Part shown: one piece after another, positions 1-11,382 of the stretch
How positions within the stretch are numbered: position 1 is the stretch's first letter
How the letters are laid out: every line of letters begins with the position of its first letter
Origin: Pelodera strongyloides
Lineage: Eukaryota > Nematoda > Chromadorea > Rhabditida > Rhabditidae
Length of the DNA stretch: 64,000 nt
Direction: 5' to 3'
Assembly: GCA_036852015.1 (NCBI GenBank)
Contig: JAANDG010000012.1
Coordinates: 612,121-676,120, forward strand
Translations under genes and position numbers: made by a program
The notes under the pieces: generated by a model
Seen by the model: only the letters and a program-made list of their open reading frames with translations
Databases searched by the model: none
Told to the model about the DNA's origin: nothing

Positions 1-462
1 TTCTACTAAAATAAGCATTACTGAAACGCATAAACAGCTTCTTTCTATAGTTCTTGACCTTTCACTACGCCTTGAGACACGTCTATTTAACATGCATTAG
101 ATAAAGGACAACGGACATACTGACGCATCTTTTATAGGGCAAGTATCACTTTCAACTTTCTTTCAACAAGAAGGGCTAGACCCCCCCCCCAGTATAATAT
201 TTCGCAGAGAAGTTGCTTGCAATTCAAAGTAACAGTATATTACAGTACTTTCAAAAACCGATCTATTTCCTGCGGAAGCAAGATCTAACTTGAAAAATAG
301 AAATGCCATAGACAGAGGGCCGAATTTTGCTTGTTGCATTAATATCGTTTGGTACTCTGGCTCAGGCCAGGATTACTTTTCTCAGAAAATTGCGTTAGAA
401 TGATTTTCGACATACAACGATTGGTAGCTCTATTCGCCTTTTCTATACCGTTACCTTTTCAG
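1..462. other. Left edge, no gene assigned
   Basis: There is no exon I can support. It contains a run of ten C at 181-190. It may be intron or 5' sequence of the gene whose later exons begin at 463. Confidence 0.3.
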
Positions 463-947
463 GTATGAATATTCAAAGCTCTACGATCGTTCGCAACTTG
501 TCTGTGTGCTCCCAGGGGAATATCAACAGATATCTGGTAATGATTAATCTTACAATTAGAATGGCCTTCTTTTGGCTACTTTCCCTGGATCTAACATTCC
601 TCTGTTACAGAGCTAAACCAAAAGATAACCTACTTTACCGGAAGAAAAGTAGATAGACCTACAATTTTGCGACGGAGTGGAATCTTAACCCTGACCGATC
701 AATAAATTAAATCAATAATCTTCAAGGCTGTGAGAAGAAAGCTTCTGGAAGTGTTCGTTGTTGGTGTGGAAGTAGTGAGTGCAATGATCCGGAGAGGAGT
801 CGAAATCTTTACAAAGCATTCGAAAGAGGAGGGAATAGAGCCGTTGGGGTAGGTCTTCTGCTTCTATACTGTAGGAAGTCGAGGAGGGCGAGGGAAACTA
901 TCAAATTAAATCGTATCGTCGTCTATAGTATCATACGGTGTACATAA
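463..947 (+). CDS. 3' exons of an unidentified gene
   Basis: Four plus-strand exons join in phase: 463-536, 611-648, 727-848 and 875-947, ending at a TAA (945-947). The visible product is about 103 residues, mixed hydrophobic and basic. It contains a stretch with LLEVFVVGVEVVSAMI near its middle and an arginine-rich C-terminus. No family was recognised. The exon at 463 follows a strong TTTTCAG acceptor. The exon at 727 would follow TTCAAG, a weaker acceptor of a kind used elsewhere in this window. The 5' part was not resolved: an alternative reading of 370-462 as an exon ending at a GTATGA donor is also open, and upstream exons may lie left of the window. It could belong to the gene that starts near 1081, but the phases do not connect. 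Confidence 0.4.
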
Positions 948-1080
948 ATTACTTTGATGCAGTCATGTAGCTCCACAGTAGTAGCTCCCCATTAAAAGGA
1001 CTAAAGCTAGGAATGTTATATTTATTTATGTATGCTGAGAGTCATAAGAAAGAAACCTATAGTAATAAGAATATATTCAG

Positions 1081-3447
1081 GAATGGCAAGCCACATACTC
1101 TTATGAAACCCCAGGAGGAAAGACGATTACTGAAGAAAGCAATGAAATTGAAAGTGAGTAGTTAAGTTAAATTAGTTATGTGTACAACATAGCACTTTGA
1201 CAGTTGACCGAGGGTATCCGGTTTGCCTAGACAGGAATAATAATGATCTATCGCTTCCTGCAGCCTTGACATTTTGTCGACCTCGCTTACTTTACTAGAC
1301 TAAACGGAAACGATTGGCCGCATCTTGGGCATTGCAAAAAAATTCTCCTCACTACAGTACTAAAACAATAATTTTGATTAAGTACAATGAGCACTTAAGT
1401 TAGTCACGTCTTTTGAACATTCTAGTTGTTGAAGTACAAACTACAACGACGAAGAGACCTCCGGTGACTAAGAAAACATCGGCCACCACCACCACTACAA
1501 CTACCACAAAGACGACGACAACAACAGTGAAGGCAACCACTCGCCGTCCTGTCAAACCACATATAACTCCAAGGAAGAAGATGATCACAAAGTTAGTTTT
1601 CGTGTAATCTGTAGGATAGGACTTCTGCACAGGTATTGTTTACCTTGTCATTTAGTCTATAGGACTGCCTAATGATCTATGACCTAAGCTTTGGGTGTGC
1701 ATTGATGCCAGCTACGGTGTCAAGGTTGCGTTGGATGTGCCATCGACAATCTTACCATTAGCTCGGCTTCTCCATATGAGCTATTCCCGTAAACGACGCG
1801 TGTTAACTGCGGTCAAACACAACAACTTTCACAAACAAAATCTCAGCGACAGATACTAATAGAAGAAAGCTTATAGAATGACAACTACTGTGCCAATGAC
1901 CACAACTACCATCCCTGCAGTGCCCACTACGCTTCATCGTTCCAAATATGAAGTTTGTTTATTTACATAGTTTATCTTTGAATTATGAATATCACCCGCT
2001 GTGACTTTGCTCTCACGCATCATAAGACTACGATCTCGCTCGAATTGCCTACGATATCTCAGTTGCCCTTCCAGGAAACTCGTCAGCTCCTTTCCGAGGA
2101 GATGAAGGAGGAAGATGACCGAATGCAGATGATTTTGGATGACGAGGAAAGGGAAATGTTATTGGTGAGGAAAATATTGTGTAGATCTAGTTACCGTAAC
2201 GTCCGTAACAGTACGCTGAGTATCTGAAGATCAAATATACATTAGCGTGTCCTCAGTACGCATGTCAAGATCGACGAACGCTAAATTGTAAAAAAAATGT
2301 CAAGATCGACGAACGCTAAATTGTGAAACTAAGCGGAATAGTATTTTGGGTTTGAAACAATGAATAATAAAGTAACTTAATCTGTTATTTAGGAGGCCGA
2401 CGAAGACGAGCAGAAGGCACTTAAAGAAGCAGAGATGGCTAGAGAGCGTGCCGAAGCACTGAAACGAGAGCAAGAGCGCAGAGATGAAGAGGAAATGATC
2501 AGACTATATGGGTATGGGTTTAGGAGGTATGCAGGCTTGCCTATACTTTTGTTTGGCTATGCAAGGCATGAATCGGCCACCCGAGTTCCCGTGGGGAGGT
2601 AGCTGGCCACGCTGTCAAGACCCCCATCGTTTCTGCGTTTTTGGTTGATGTACAGGAATGCACTTTACTTCTTTTCTTGCAGCAAGTCTTTACGAAGCCA
2701 CCTTTTTGTTGACGCATGGCTTGTAAATGGTGTTATTTGTGTTTGACCTTGAGTTCACATTTCTGCGTAAACAGTACACGCTTACCATCTAAATCTGTAT
2801 AAATGAGCACGTGCTATAATTCGAATACGCCTTCGCTTTTCTACAGTTACAGTATGTATGAGAAGTCAAAATATGTATAAAAATCACCTTTATTTTAGAA
2901 AAGGTTCCAAGCAACGTCGGAGAGAGGAAGAGAAACGTAGAGTGGAAGAAGAAGAAAGAATGGAGAAGGAGGCCAGAGACCAGGTGGGCGAGAAATCCTT
3001 CGGCCAGTTTCCTAATCATTTTCATGCATTTTACGAAACTAGAACAGCTAATAACATTGACTTTTCCTCATTATTACTAGAAAACAAAGTCTTTCCACGT
3101 CTATTTAGTGTCCTTTTTCAGGCAGAAAAGGCAAAGAAACGTTCATCAGAAAGTGTGGACTCCTTATATGATGACGTGCCAGAGACTGATGGATCTCCAA
3201 ATACAGTAATCTCACTAACTATATCTACTATTTTCGTTTACATTATCTTCCTCTTTTAATACGTTCTTTTCAAATATCAATTAATTTTTGATTAATTAGT
3301 TGCACTTTTTAGTAAGCCAATGCATTGAATATTAGTAGTAAACAAATAACAAAAACATAAACATAAACTAATGAATAGTATAGAAGAGATGGAGGAGAGA
3401 GTTACTTCCGCCAAACTCAAGGAGGACAGAAAAATGTATGTATATGA
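1081..3447 (+). CDS. Thr-rich then charged coiled-coil protein, function unknown
   Basis: Phase-consistent exons are 1081-1153, 1426-1591, 1877-1952, 2063-2164, 2393-2511, 2899-2983, 3122-3205 and a less certain last exon 3379-3447 ending in TGA. The product, about 257 residues in view, starts with a short ordered-looking stretch. A threonine/lysine/proline-rich segment follows (about residues 25-100, with runs of T and TTTTKRPP-like repeats), as in mucin-like stalks. It then changes to a long Glu/Arg/Lys-rich region (about residues 105-205) typical of single alpha helix or coiled coil, ending in a Ser/Asp-rich tail. No membrane segment or signal peptide is visible and the 5' end was not found. 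I do not recognise a family. A 28-bp tandem duplication lies in one intron. Confidence 0.55.
2262..2324. repeat. Tandem duplication inside an intron
   Basis: A 28-bp unit beginning ATGTCAAGATCGACGAACG occurs at 2262-2289 and again at 2297-2324, separated by an A-run. It sits in the intron between exons 2063-2164 and 2393-2511. Confidence 0.85.
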
Positions 3448-5210
3448 TTGTAACCAACCAAGGCTTAGATGATATTTCATTCCTTTATATTATCCGCCTC
3501 GTTTAATAATAATAAGCAATCTCACAAACCACCTACTACGGGTATTTTTTACTTATAATTTCGTTTGTAACCTATGATACTAACTGTCAAATCGTAGGTA
3601 TTACGGTAACTTCTACTATTTTGAAAGTAAGTGGTAATCTTTATATTACTCTAGTAAGTTGTAAATAAACTGCAAAATTTTATTTTTCTATCCAGATTTT
3701 CCCTATTCTTTTTTTCTTTGAGATTTCTCGTGAACAATTCCAATAATAAACATGTATTTTCTCTAATTTGTTTGCCTGGACTATGTACCTGTTTAACGGC
3801 ACACAAAGCTGCGTCGCTTTTTTGTTAGTTCTACGTTTGTGAAACAAACTAACTACTCAAATCTTGTGAATAATGCAGTTTGATGAAGATTCGATGAGGT
3901 TCTACACAAATTTAACCATATGATACTGCCTGTTAGATACAGCTAATGTTATATATAGTGGTGCACTTACACTGGTGACTGAAATACTCAAAGAGACAGA
4001 CTTTAGCTTTTGAATTCATCTAACTCATCGTGAATGTTGAAAAAAGCTCAAATGCCCACCTTTTTGCCAATCAACTATCCTCTTGCCATGTCGTTCCGCG
4101 GATGGTTGTATCCAATATACCGTAGTTTCGTATAGAGTTAGATGTGAACTATAATTATGATTGAAGACCGAGCAAATATAATATTTACATGTTGTTATAT
4201 AACATACAAAATCAAATTTGTTATATAACATACAAAATCAAATCGAGTCAAATAGTAAGGGCCGTTTGTTTGTGTTCTATACATTGGTCGTTTCCCTTTC
4301 ATCGTCGGATTCCAACCTTCTTGGTGCATAGTGCATATTAAAAACTAGTTGTGCGCATTAATTATTCCCACTTTTCACTGCTCATCATTCTACTCCATCC
4401 TCTGACCATGTTATGCCTGTGCTGTGGTCTTTTCGTGCTAATTACGTGCTAAACTAAGGCACCGTCCGGTCCAATAATGTCCCGATCGCGTGCGTAATTC
4501 GTCTTTTGTTGTGTCGGCGAGTGGTGACTCACATCTCTTTTTAGTTTCCACGATTTCACATTTGGTATTTTATCTTCTAAACATGGACACATAACAAAGG
4601 GAAAGAATATTTTTTCAAGGATTCTAGGAACGACATAATTCCAGGTAGAGAAATTCCTCGTGCAAAACGAAAGAACTATAGCAACAATGTAAACACATTA
4701 TCAACACTTTATTCGTAAAACCGTGCAAGTTAAAATCAAAATCGCAAGTGATCAATCAACAAAGTGTCACTTAAATAAGATTATCAACAAGGTATCATTA
4801 TTAATTTACTGATAATGATTTAAAATAACAAAAAAGGTCCAGCCAAACTTAAACAAGTTTAAGCTTCCGGAAAGAGGTTCAAAAAAAAACGCTTTTCATT
4901 ATATTCTCTAATTGTCCTGTAAACTATGAACTGCAACTGAAACGTAGAACTAGAACCCGAATATTTTATCTAGGATTTCCATTCGAATATTATATAAAAT
5001 ACGTTTCACACACGGCATATATGTAGGTAGACAATGATCTGCACACTAATTCCTCCAGCGCAGCAACATTATTCATTTACCAGCACGCATCGCGCGCGCT
5101 GCACCCGGCACATGACTGGCGTGCAATTCTACGGGACAATTTCACTCTACTTACTGCCCAACTTACAAGTTGAGTCAAACGACACACATACTCATAATTA
5201 TACAAATTTC
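3448..5210. other. Spacer between convergent genes
   Basis: This lies between the plus-strand charged-protein gene and the minus-strand acyl-CoA synthetase-like gene. It is AT-rich with no supportable exon. A perfect 26-bp tandem duplication (unit starting TTGTTATATAACATAC) lies at 4192-4217 and 4218-4243. Confidence 0.5.
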
Positions 5211-8200
5211 TTAGAAACTGATGACCTCTTTGTTTCGAATCATTTCTCTGATCTTCCACTTTTGGATGCGACATCCGACACGGGGGAAATCGTCGACGAA
5301 ACCGAAGAGATCCGGGATGAACACATGAAATAATATTGATGTAAAGTGCATGTGAGCATGCGTACTTGTCACACAAATATGAACAACTGTGTCCACAGCT
5401 CAAAATTCGCTTTGAACCTCTAATGCTTAAAGCCTCCCGAAAGAGGAGGTACATTTCATTAACTCACAACGTAAAAAAATACCTTATTGCGATTGCAGAT
5501 CTTGATTAATTCACTCTTGACGAACGCCAAATGGGAGGACTGATTCTTACAAACGCAGACGGCAACGATGGGATCTCCCGGTCTGTCACAGACAAGCTGA
5601 CGATTGAAATTGTATATTAGATTATTCAAAAAAGTGAACTCGCGAAAGTCAACCATTGCCTACTTTTCGCGTAGACGTGATGCTGCCTCCGACCTCCCCC
5701 AGAATTGGCGGGAACTTAGGCCCGATGCCCCGTGCTGGAGGTCGCAATGTTTCGAGTGATGTTACCTGACATCCTTTGAGCAACTCGCTGTGGTTGAATA
5801 ATTTCTCGACCTCCCAATGTGGCACCACCTTGCCCTTGATATCGTATATGAGATCTGCCTTCTGACAGACAATCTCAACGTTGCCAGCGAAGTCACGGCG
5901 ACACACATCTCTGCAACGAACAACTATTTATAAGATGAAGATTATATACGTGATTTACTCCGTCCTATTAGTGTCTGTGCCTATTAAATACCTAGTGGCG
6001 TAACGAATAACACGAACATTGTTACTAGATCCTTTTTGACCATAGGGCTGCTACTCACAAATCGAAAATCTACCCTGTGCTAATCCACTTCAGCGATGTC
6101 TTCGTCTTGGGCTTAGGGACGTAGCCGAGAAATTTACTGCCCTGAAACACACAAGAAATCAAAAAGTTCGTCTATACTTACGTTACGCTCGTTTGTGTGC
6201 CGTCACGTTACGCACTCACCTAATAGTTGTAAAAGATGCAACTAATTGTTAAAGCACCTGAAATGGCGAAACTCGAAGTTCAGAAAGGCCGCAATGGAAC
6301 AGGGAGGCGTCGTCGACGGGGACAAGATCCACCTGCATTATATAGTTACATATTGAGATAACTTTGAAGTTGTAGACATGGATTGCTCTAGAAAGTAAAC
6401 TCATATACAACAGACGAAGTACAAAAAGAGACAGCACACACATACCGCATATCCAGCAATTGGTTTTCCGACATTCTTTCGGAAATCACAGTTCTCATCA
6501 GCCATCAGAGGAATTGAACCCGTTTCGGATAGGAGATAGCCAACCTAAATCTTAACATGATAAGTCGATGCCAGAGTTTACGTATCCATCCTAAACGTGC
6601 TAATAAGCAAGCAAACATTTGATCTCAACACCTAGCAGGATTACCCAACAATCGAAACGTCTTCTTACTTGTAAAAAAAGAAAAGAAAAAAGACTTACAG
6701 CCACTATTCGGCAGTTCACACAGTGTTTCTTTATCGTGCACAACAATTCTTGAGGAACCTACAAAGAAGAAAATATAAACTACGGTATATTGGATACAGT
6801 CATGGTTGATTGTTGTGTTGCTCTTTATGATTGCGAGCATCAGGGAGCCTCAGTTTCTCTACCGTTGACATATCTTGTCGATATGTCTTGTCAACTTGAT
6901 GCCTTATTTTGAGGCGTACATCCCCGATGTGAGACCCTTTTAGCTTACCTGTACCTAAATCATACCATCTAAAAACTTGGCATATACTTTTGTGCGTCGA
7001 CACGCTCACCCTATATGATATAAATTACCCGTTCTCCAATGAGCATGATATTCTGTACAGATGAAAGACGAGATTTGTTTACGATTGACATTTTGAGGAG
7101 AAGGCGGAGGGCGGCCCCGTTCGACACAAGGGTGGAGCATCTGAAATATGTAGATACGGCACTGGCGTGGCAAGGTTCGGTTCCAGGGAGCGCCTACTGC
7201 CTACTGAGAACTAGTATAGGTGGTCCACTAGTAATTGACTACGACATCATGAGGTGCATAGGCGCGCGTAGGCGCACATATTGCGCAACGCGACCCTCGC
7301 GCGCCCCTGGCGCAACTATAGCGCGTTTCCCCAACAAAGTTTCTTTATGGAAGTACACAGAAATATCTTCTTACAATTAGTTTGCCAGAATATTGCATAG
7401 GTCCATGAAAGCATATAAAAATCAAAACTGACTGGTATTTTTGTATACTCTGGAAGAGATTCCTTGGTAATGGAGATGGTTCGGGGAAGACAGTTCTGCA
7501 TTCTGTTAAGAAGGGAGAAAGGGCACAGAGACCGAACAGGGGCATGCGGAAGATGGGCAGACAACAGGAGAGGATGTGCTGAATAGAAGCAGAAATCAAA
7601 TGCCCATTTCGGCAATGACTTATTGGTAAGATACTTAAAGTAAACGTCTATGGCATGTGGTTTTGAAACATGTGCTAGAAAACTGCATTCCTATGTATAC
7701 TATGGAAATGGTTGTCGCTCACAGTTTGCGCCATTTCACAACAGAATAACACATAATTTTCATATAAAACGGTGAATACAGTTGTCTAAAACATGAGACG
7801 CACCTCTTTAACAGCGGTAAACACTAGAATAAAGTCAAAAGTTTGTTGAGTGTATTAGTTGCTGAAAGAATATCTACCTCCTTCTTTATCTTGAATGCAT
7901 GGACCGCGGCACGCGCGCCATTTAGAAGCTGATAGTGTGAGAGTTTACATAACTTCCACTCGCCTGATCCTCCCTGAATATCGTTTTATTATTAATAGTT
8001 TTAATATGTAAAGTTTTAAACTACGGCTTAAAAGTACTCAATATTCCACGCACAGTCCTATCTACAACCTTCTTACAAAATTGATTCGTTTCTTGCTCTA
8101 GCTCTCTCGCGCACTTTCCCTCTCAATAAAATTGTGAAACGTTAATTCCAATGCTAACCTGACTGCACTGTAGGCAAGCGACTGCGTTCTCATCAAAATT

Positions 8201-10616
8201 ATTCGGAGAAGGCAACCGTTTTATTCCCTCAGCACTCGATTTCGTGTACACTTCGGATAGGGTGAAGCAACCACTAAACATAATTCAGTTGTTAGAAATA
8301 TATGTTAGAACTAAGGACTTGGATTAACAGAACCTAGTAACAAACTAACTAACAAAAAAGATAGTAAGAGTTGCCGACAATTTATGAAGAAACGAAAACA
8401 CTTGCGAAGTTCACAGCTGAATAAAATAAGCGAGAGCTACATACTCTAATTAACACTCTAGTCTTTATTAGCTAACAATTCTGCCACATCACTACTGTAA
8501 TCACTGACAATTCAATTAAGGGCTGCATTATTTTAAAAATCACAGTTGCAGTTTGTAGCCTCAAAGGTACTGTAGATGACAAATATGACTCACGCGTGCA
8601 CATAGAGCTCCTCTGCCAGAATAACGTGAGTCAAAAAGGGTAGTGCATCTGATTTGAGGTTTCCCTTTTCGCTTTGCTTCAATCCGGGGAAAATGTCGAG
8701 TAGTAGGTCTAAAATGCACAATTATAATGAGAGGGTATGTGAATCACTAGAAACAAAATTAATCAGCTCCACAAAAAACCTAAGGAACCTAGAATATTCA
8801 TTCGACACGTGGTTGGCGCCCTTCAGTTCTACAAAATTTTCTTAGACGACTTGAATAATCACAATACATAACTACGTTAGCCAAAAATTACTTCACAAAA
8901 AGACTTACTGTAGTGATATTCTGTTACTTTGGGCACTGGGAACAAAATGAGCGCATTGAATTTTCCCTGAACATTCATTTTAAACATTATTTTTCTTTTT
9001 AGCACATTCCGGCATTGCATACGGTATTATTCATAACGCGCAGTCGCCCTGCAAAAAGTCTGATGTAATGCGGAGAGGATGCGCGCAAGGGTGCATTGCG
9101 GTGCTTTCTCGAATAGGGGCTGGCCCCACTTTTGCGCCAAGTCTTCGCATTATCCTGCGTGCGCGGCGCAAAAGAATAGATCCATATGTGTTTAATACTT
9201 TGTATTCAAACATTATAAACGCACCTTATTAAGTACCTCCTGGAATGTGTCTCCATTGGAGAACATTGGATTTAATAATGAGAAGATGAGACCAGCTCGT
9301 GAAGCGGCGATTGCGCTAATGAATACCTGAATTATTATGTAAAGTTTAGGTGACAGTTGTATGCTCAGGTTAGTTCTTGCCACATAACGGGCACTTTCCT
9401 GTGCAGCCAAATTCATGAGCAAGCGCACTCTTTGGAAAGAACACCGAATAGTTGGTGTAATAGGATAACGAAGTCGGGTGCTTTCGTGTTTTGGGAATAA
9501 TCACAACATTTATGCATAGTACCTGAGAGTAATTAGCTCCAGCAATTGCAATTCGGTCGCCGGGATTCAGTCCAATTGCCAATAGTCCGGCAGCGAGGCT
9601 TTCCATCTGCAATTTATTAAATTTCCGAAAGTATATTGAAATTTTTTTTATTAAAACAGGCTGTTACTTATAATCCAAAAAATACCCCACCTCAGTTCGA
9701 CATTTTTGGAAAGTGAGGGCAACCTGCTCGGCGTCGAAGGCTAGCGCAACTCTGTGAAGGAAGTAAAGATAATTAATTAATTAATAACTAACTGATAGTT
9801 GATAAGTGACACACGTAACCACCTTCCCTTGACCGAATCGAATCGAATGACTTTTACAAAAAAGCTATAATTTCTGATTCAATTTTGAATATATTTACCT
9901 GTCGGACAACCTGCTCTTCAGGTAGATGAGATCACATATTGTTTGCGAAGTTTTGTCAAGAGTTTTGTTTCCTTTGCCCTGAAAATTATACTAATTAATA
10001 TAAATACAAATTTAAATGTAAAAAAATACCAGACAATAAACGCTTTACTCTTACAATGTATGCATGACCTCCACATACAAAAATCAAGTGAATAACATAC
10101 CAGTATAGTATGCCACGGAGTTTAGCAATACTATAACAAAACTTACAATTAATCGTGTAAAGTCAATGCAAAAAGGAGAGTCATCGTCCTCTATTGTTGG
10201 TTGGCGAGGTAGAGGAGGTTGGGTTAGCACCTAGAATCATAATACATAAACTAACTTAAAGCGAAATGCTAGCCCCTTTGGAAAATTTGCATATGATAAG
10301 TAAATCCTATGTATCCTATGCTAATGTTGTACGATCGTCCACGACAATCGTACAAAATTAGCATAGGATACATAGGATTTGCTTACCATATGCAAATTTT
10401 CCAAAGGGGCTAGCATTTCGCTTTAAGGTTTCACGACTTTTGCCTGGACGGCTTCCAATATGTGGAACAATATGTGCTCCTAATTTATTCACTCCAAAGG
10501 ATCGTTATTGTAAAGTTTATCATGTCCACTAAATGGTCTTTAAAATTAAAATTGTTTACCTGAGCTGTAGCCATCCGGTCCGCTCCAGTATTATCGAGTG
10601 CAATGGCTGTTTTCAT
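5211..10616 (-). CDS. ACSF2-like acyl-CoA synthetase with degenerate catalytic motifs
   Basis: About 575 residues against about 615 for human ACSF2. Exons from the ATG at 10616: 10560-10616, 10147-10230, 9899-9978, 9691-9751, 9523-9606, 9225-9326, 8909-8966, 8594-8612, 8159-8273, 7878-7973, 7433-7578, 7083-7140, 7029-7052, 6699-6758, 6446-6544, 6258-6332, 6074-6141, 5766-5910, about 5468-5659, and a last exon ending at TAA 5211. Phases agree except at the last junction. Alignable family landmarks are LAAGLLAIGLNPGDRIAIAG, LSHYQLLNGARAA, TVFPEPS, STGD, PHWEVE and RIQKWKIRE. The family activates fatty acids via acyl-AMP, usually in mitochondria. Here the ATP P-loop reads SQGGSGEWK. The YGxTE motif reads YLLSE, the GRxKD motif reads CQKAD, and the C-terminal SGK lysine is Arg. 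It is probably a pseudoenzyme or a strongly diverged enzyme. Intron 1 holds a TTAA palindrome. Confidence 0.75.
10256..10426. mobile_element. TTAA-bounded palindromic element
   Basis: A 171-bp, near-perfect hairpin. The left arm begins TTAAAGCGAAATGCTAGC and the right arm ends GCTAGCATTTCGCTTTAA. The arms are about 80 bp with a loop of about 10 bp. TTAA at both ends suggests a piggyBac-type non-autonomous element, resembling the PALTTAA palindromes known from C. elegans. It lies in intron 1 of the acyl-CoA synthetase-like gene. Confidence 0.85.
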
Positions 10617-11011
10617 TTAGCAAATGTTTGTTGGCTTGTTTTTTCCTTGGGACCCAGGCCAGAGTCGCAGGGACATAAGGTCCCAGGCGCCCGCTTTAAA
10701 CTATAGATATCAATTCGCGTACACAAAACGTTTAGTATCAATAATATTTCGGAGAGAGTTAGAGATAGAGAAGAGAGAAGAGAGAGAGAGAGTGACAGAG
10801 AGACAATCCTGTGTGAGATGTATGAGAACAATGTTCATGAACATTCAAAATCAAGAACGATCTGACTTTTAAGTTACACACACACCATAACGCCTAATTA
10901 CAGTAGAATATTTGGGAAATTTATCCATACCATCTACAGTAAACTTTTGTTGCGCATATTGAGGGAAAAAATTGATAAAAAATACGAGGATGAATACTGT
11001 GCGGCACATTT

Positions 11012-11296
11012 ATGTTTTTTTTTTGCTGATAAAAGTTGTTATGTCATGGAATCGACAACTCCAAATAAATGGATAGAGGATAGAGCTTTATTCACAATAA
11101 TTACTTTATAATAGAAAATACAATCTATTTCTGATTTTTTTTTGTTGATAAAAGTTGTTATGTCATGTAATCCAAAACTACAATCTGATATTTCTGATTT
11201 TTTTTGTTGATAAAGTTGCTAATCGAAATCTCGCAAATATATATGGATACCGCTTTATTCACAACTATCACTTTATAATATAAATATACAATCTGA
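11012..11296. repeat. Degenerate tandem repeats in a spacer
   Basis: Three divergent units share a T-run plus TTGATAAAGTTGTTATGTCATG-like core and GCTTTATTCACAA followed by ACTTTATAAT. They start near 11015, 11136 and 11200. They lie between the start of the acyl-CoA synthetase-like gene and the stop codon of the ion channel gene, and may overlap that gene's 3' untranslated region. Confidence 0.6.
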
Positions 11297-11382
11297 AGGT
11301 GTCTCACCATGTACCATCTGCAACTCCGAGGAAATAAAAGAAGAAAGAGGAACAAAAAGAGGATTACAAGTTACAAGATTCC

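Noticed and set aside
1400..1630. Minus-strand poly-valine frame
   Set aside because: It is the antisense shadow of the Thr-rich exon 1426-1591.
5034..5333. Plus-strand open frame ending in an acidic peptide that looked like a last exon
   Set aside because: It is the antisense of the last exon of the acyl-CoA synthetase-like gene, whose minus-strand reading aligns with the family C-terminus.
5211..6758. These exons first looked like a separate unknown minus-strand gene
   Set aside because: They continue the acyl-CoA synthetase-like gene in phase and align with the C-terminal half of ACSF2 (STGD, PHWEVE and RIQKWKIRE landmarks).
7039..7380. 113-codon Arg-rich plus-strand frame
   Set aside because: It is antisense to two small synthetase exons (7083-7140, 7029-7052) and runs on into GCGC-rich repeat sequence.
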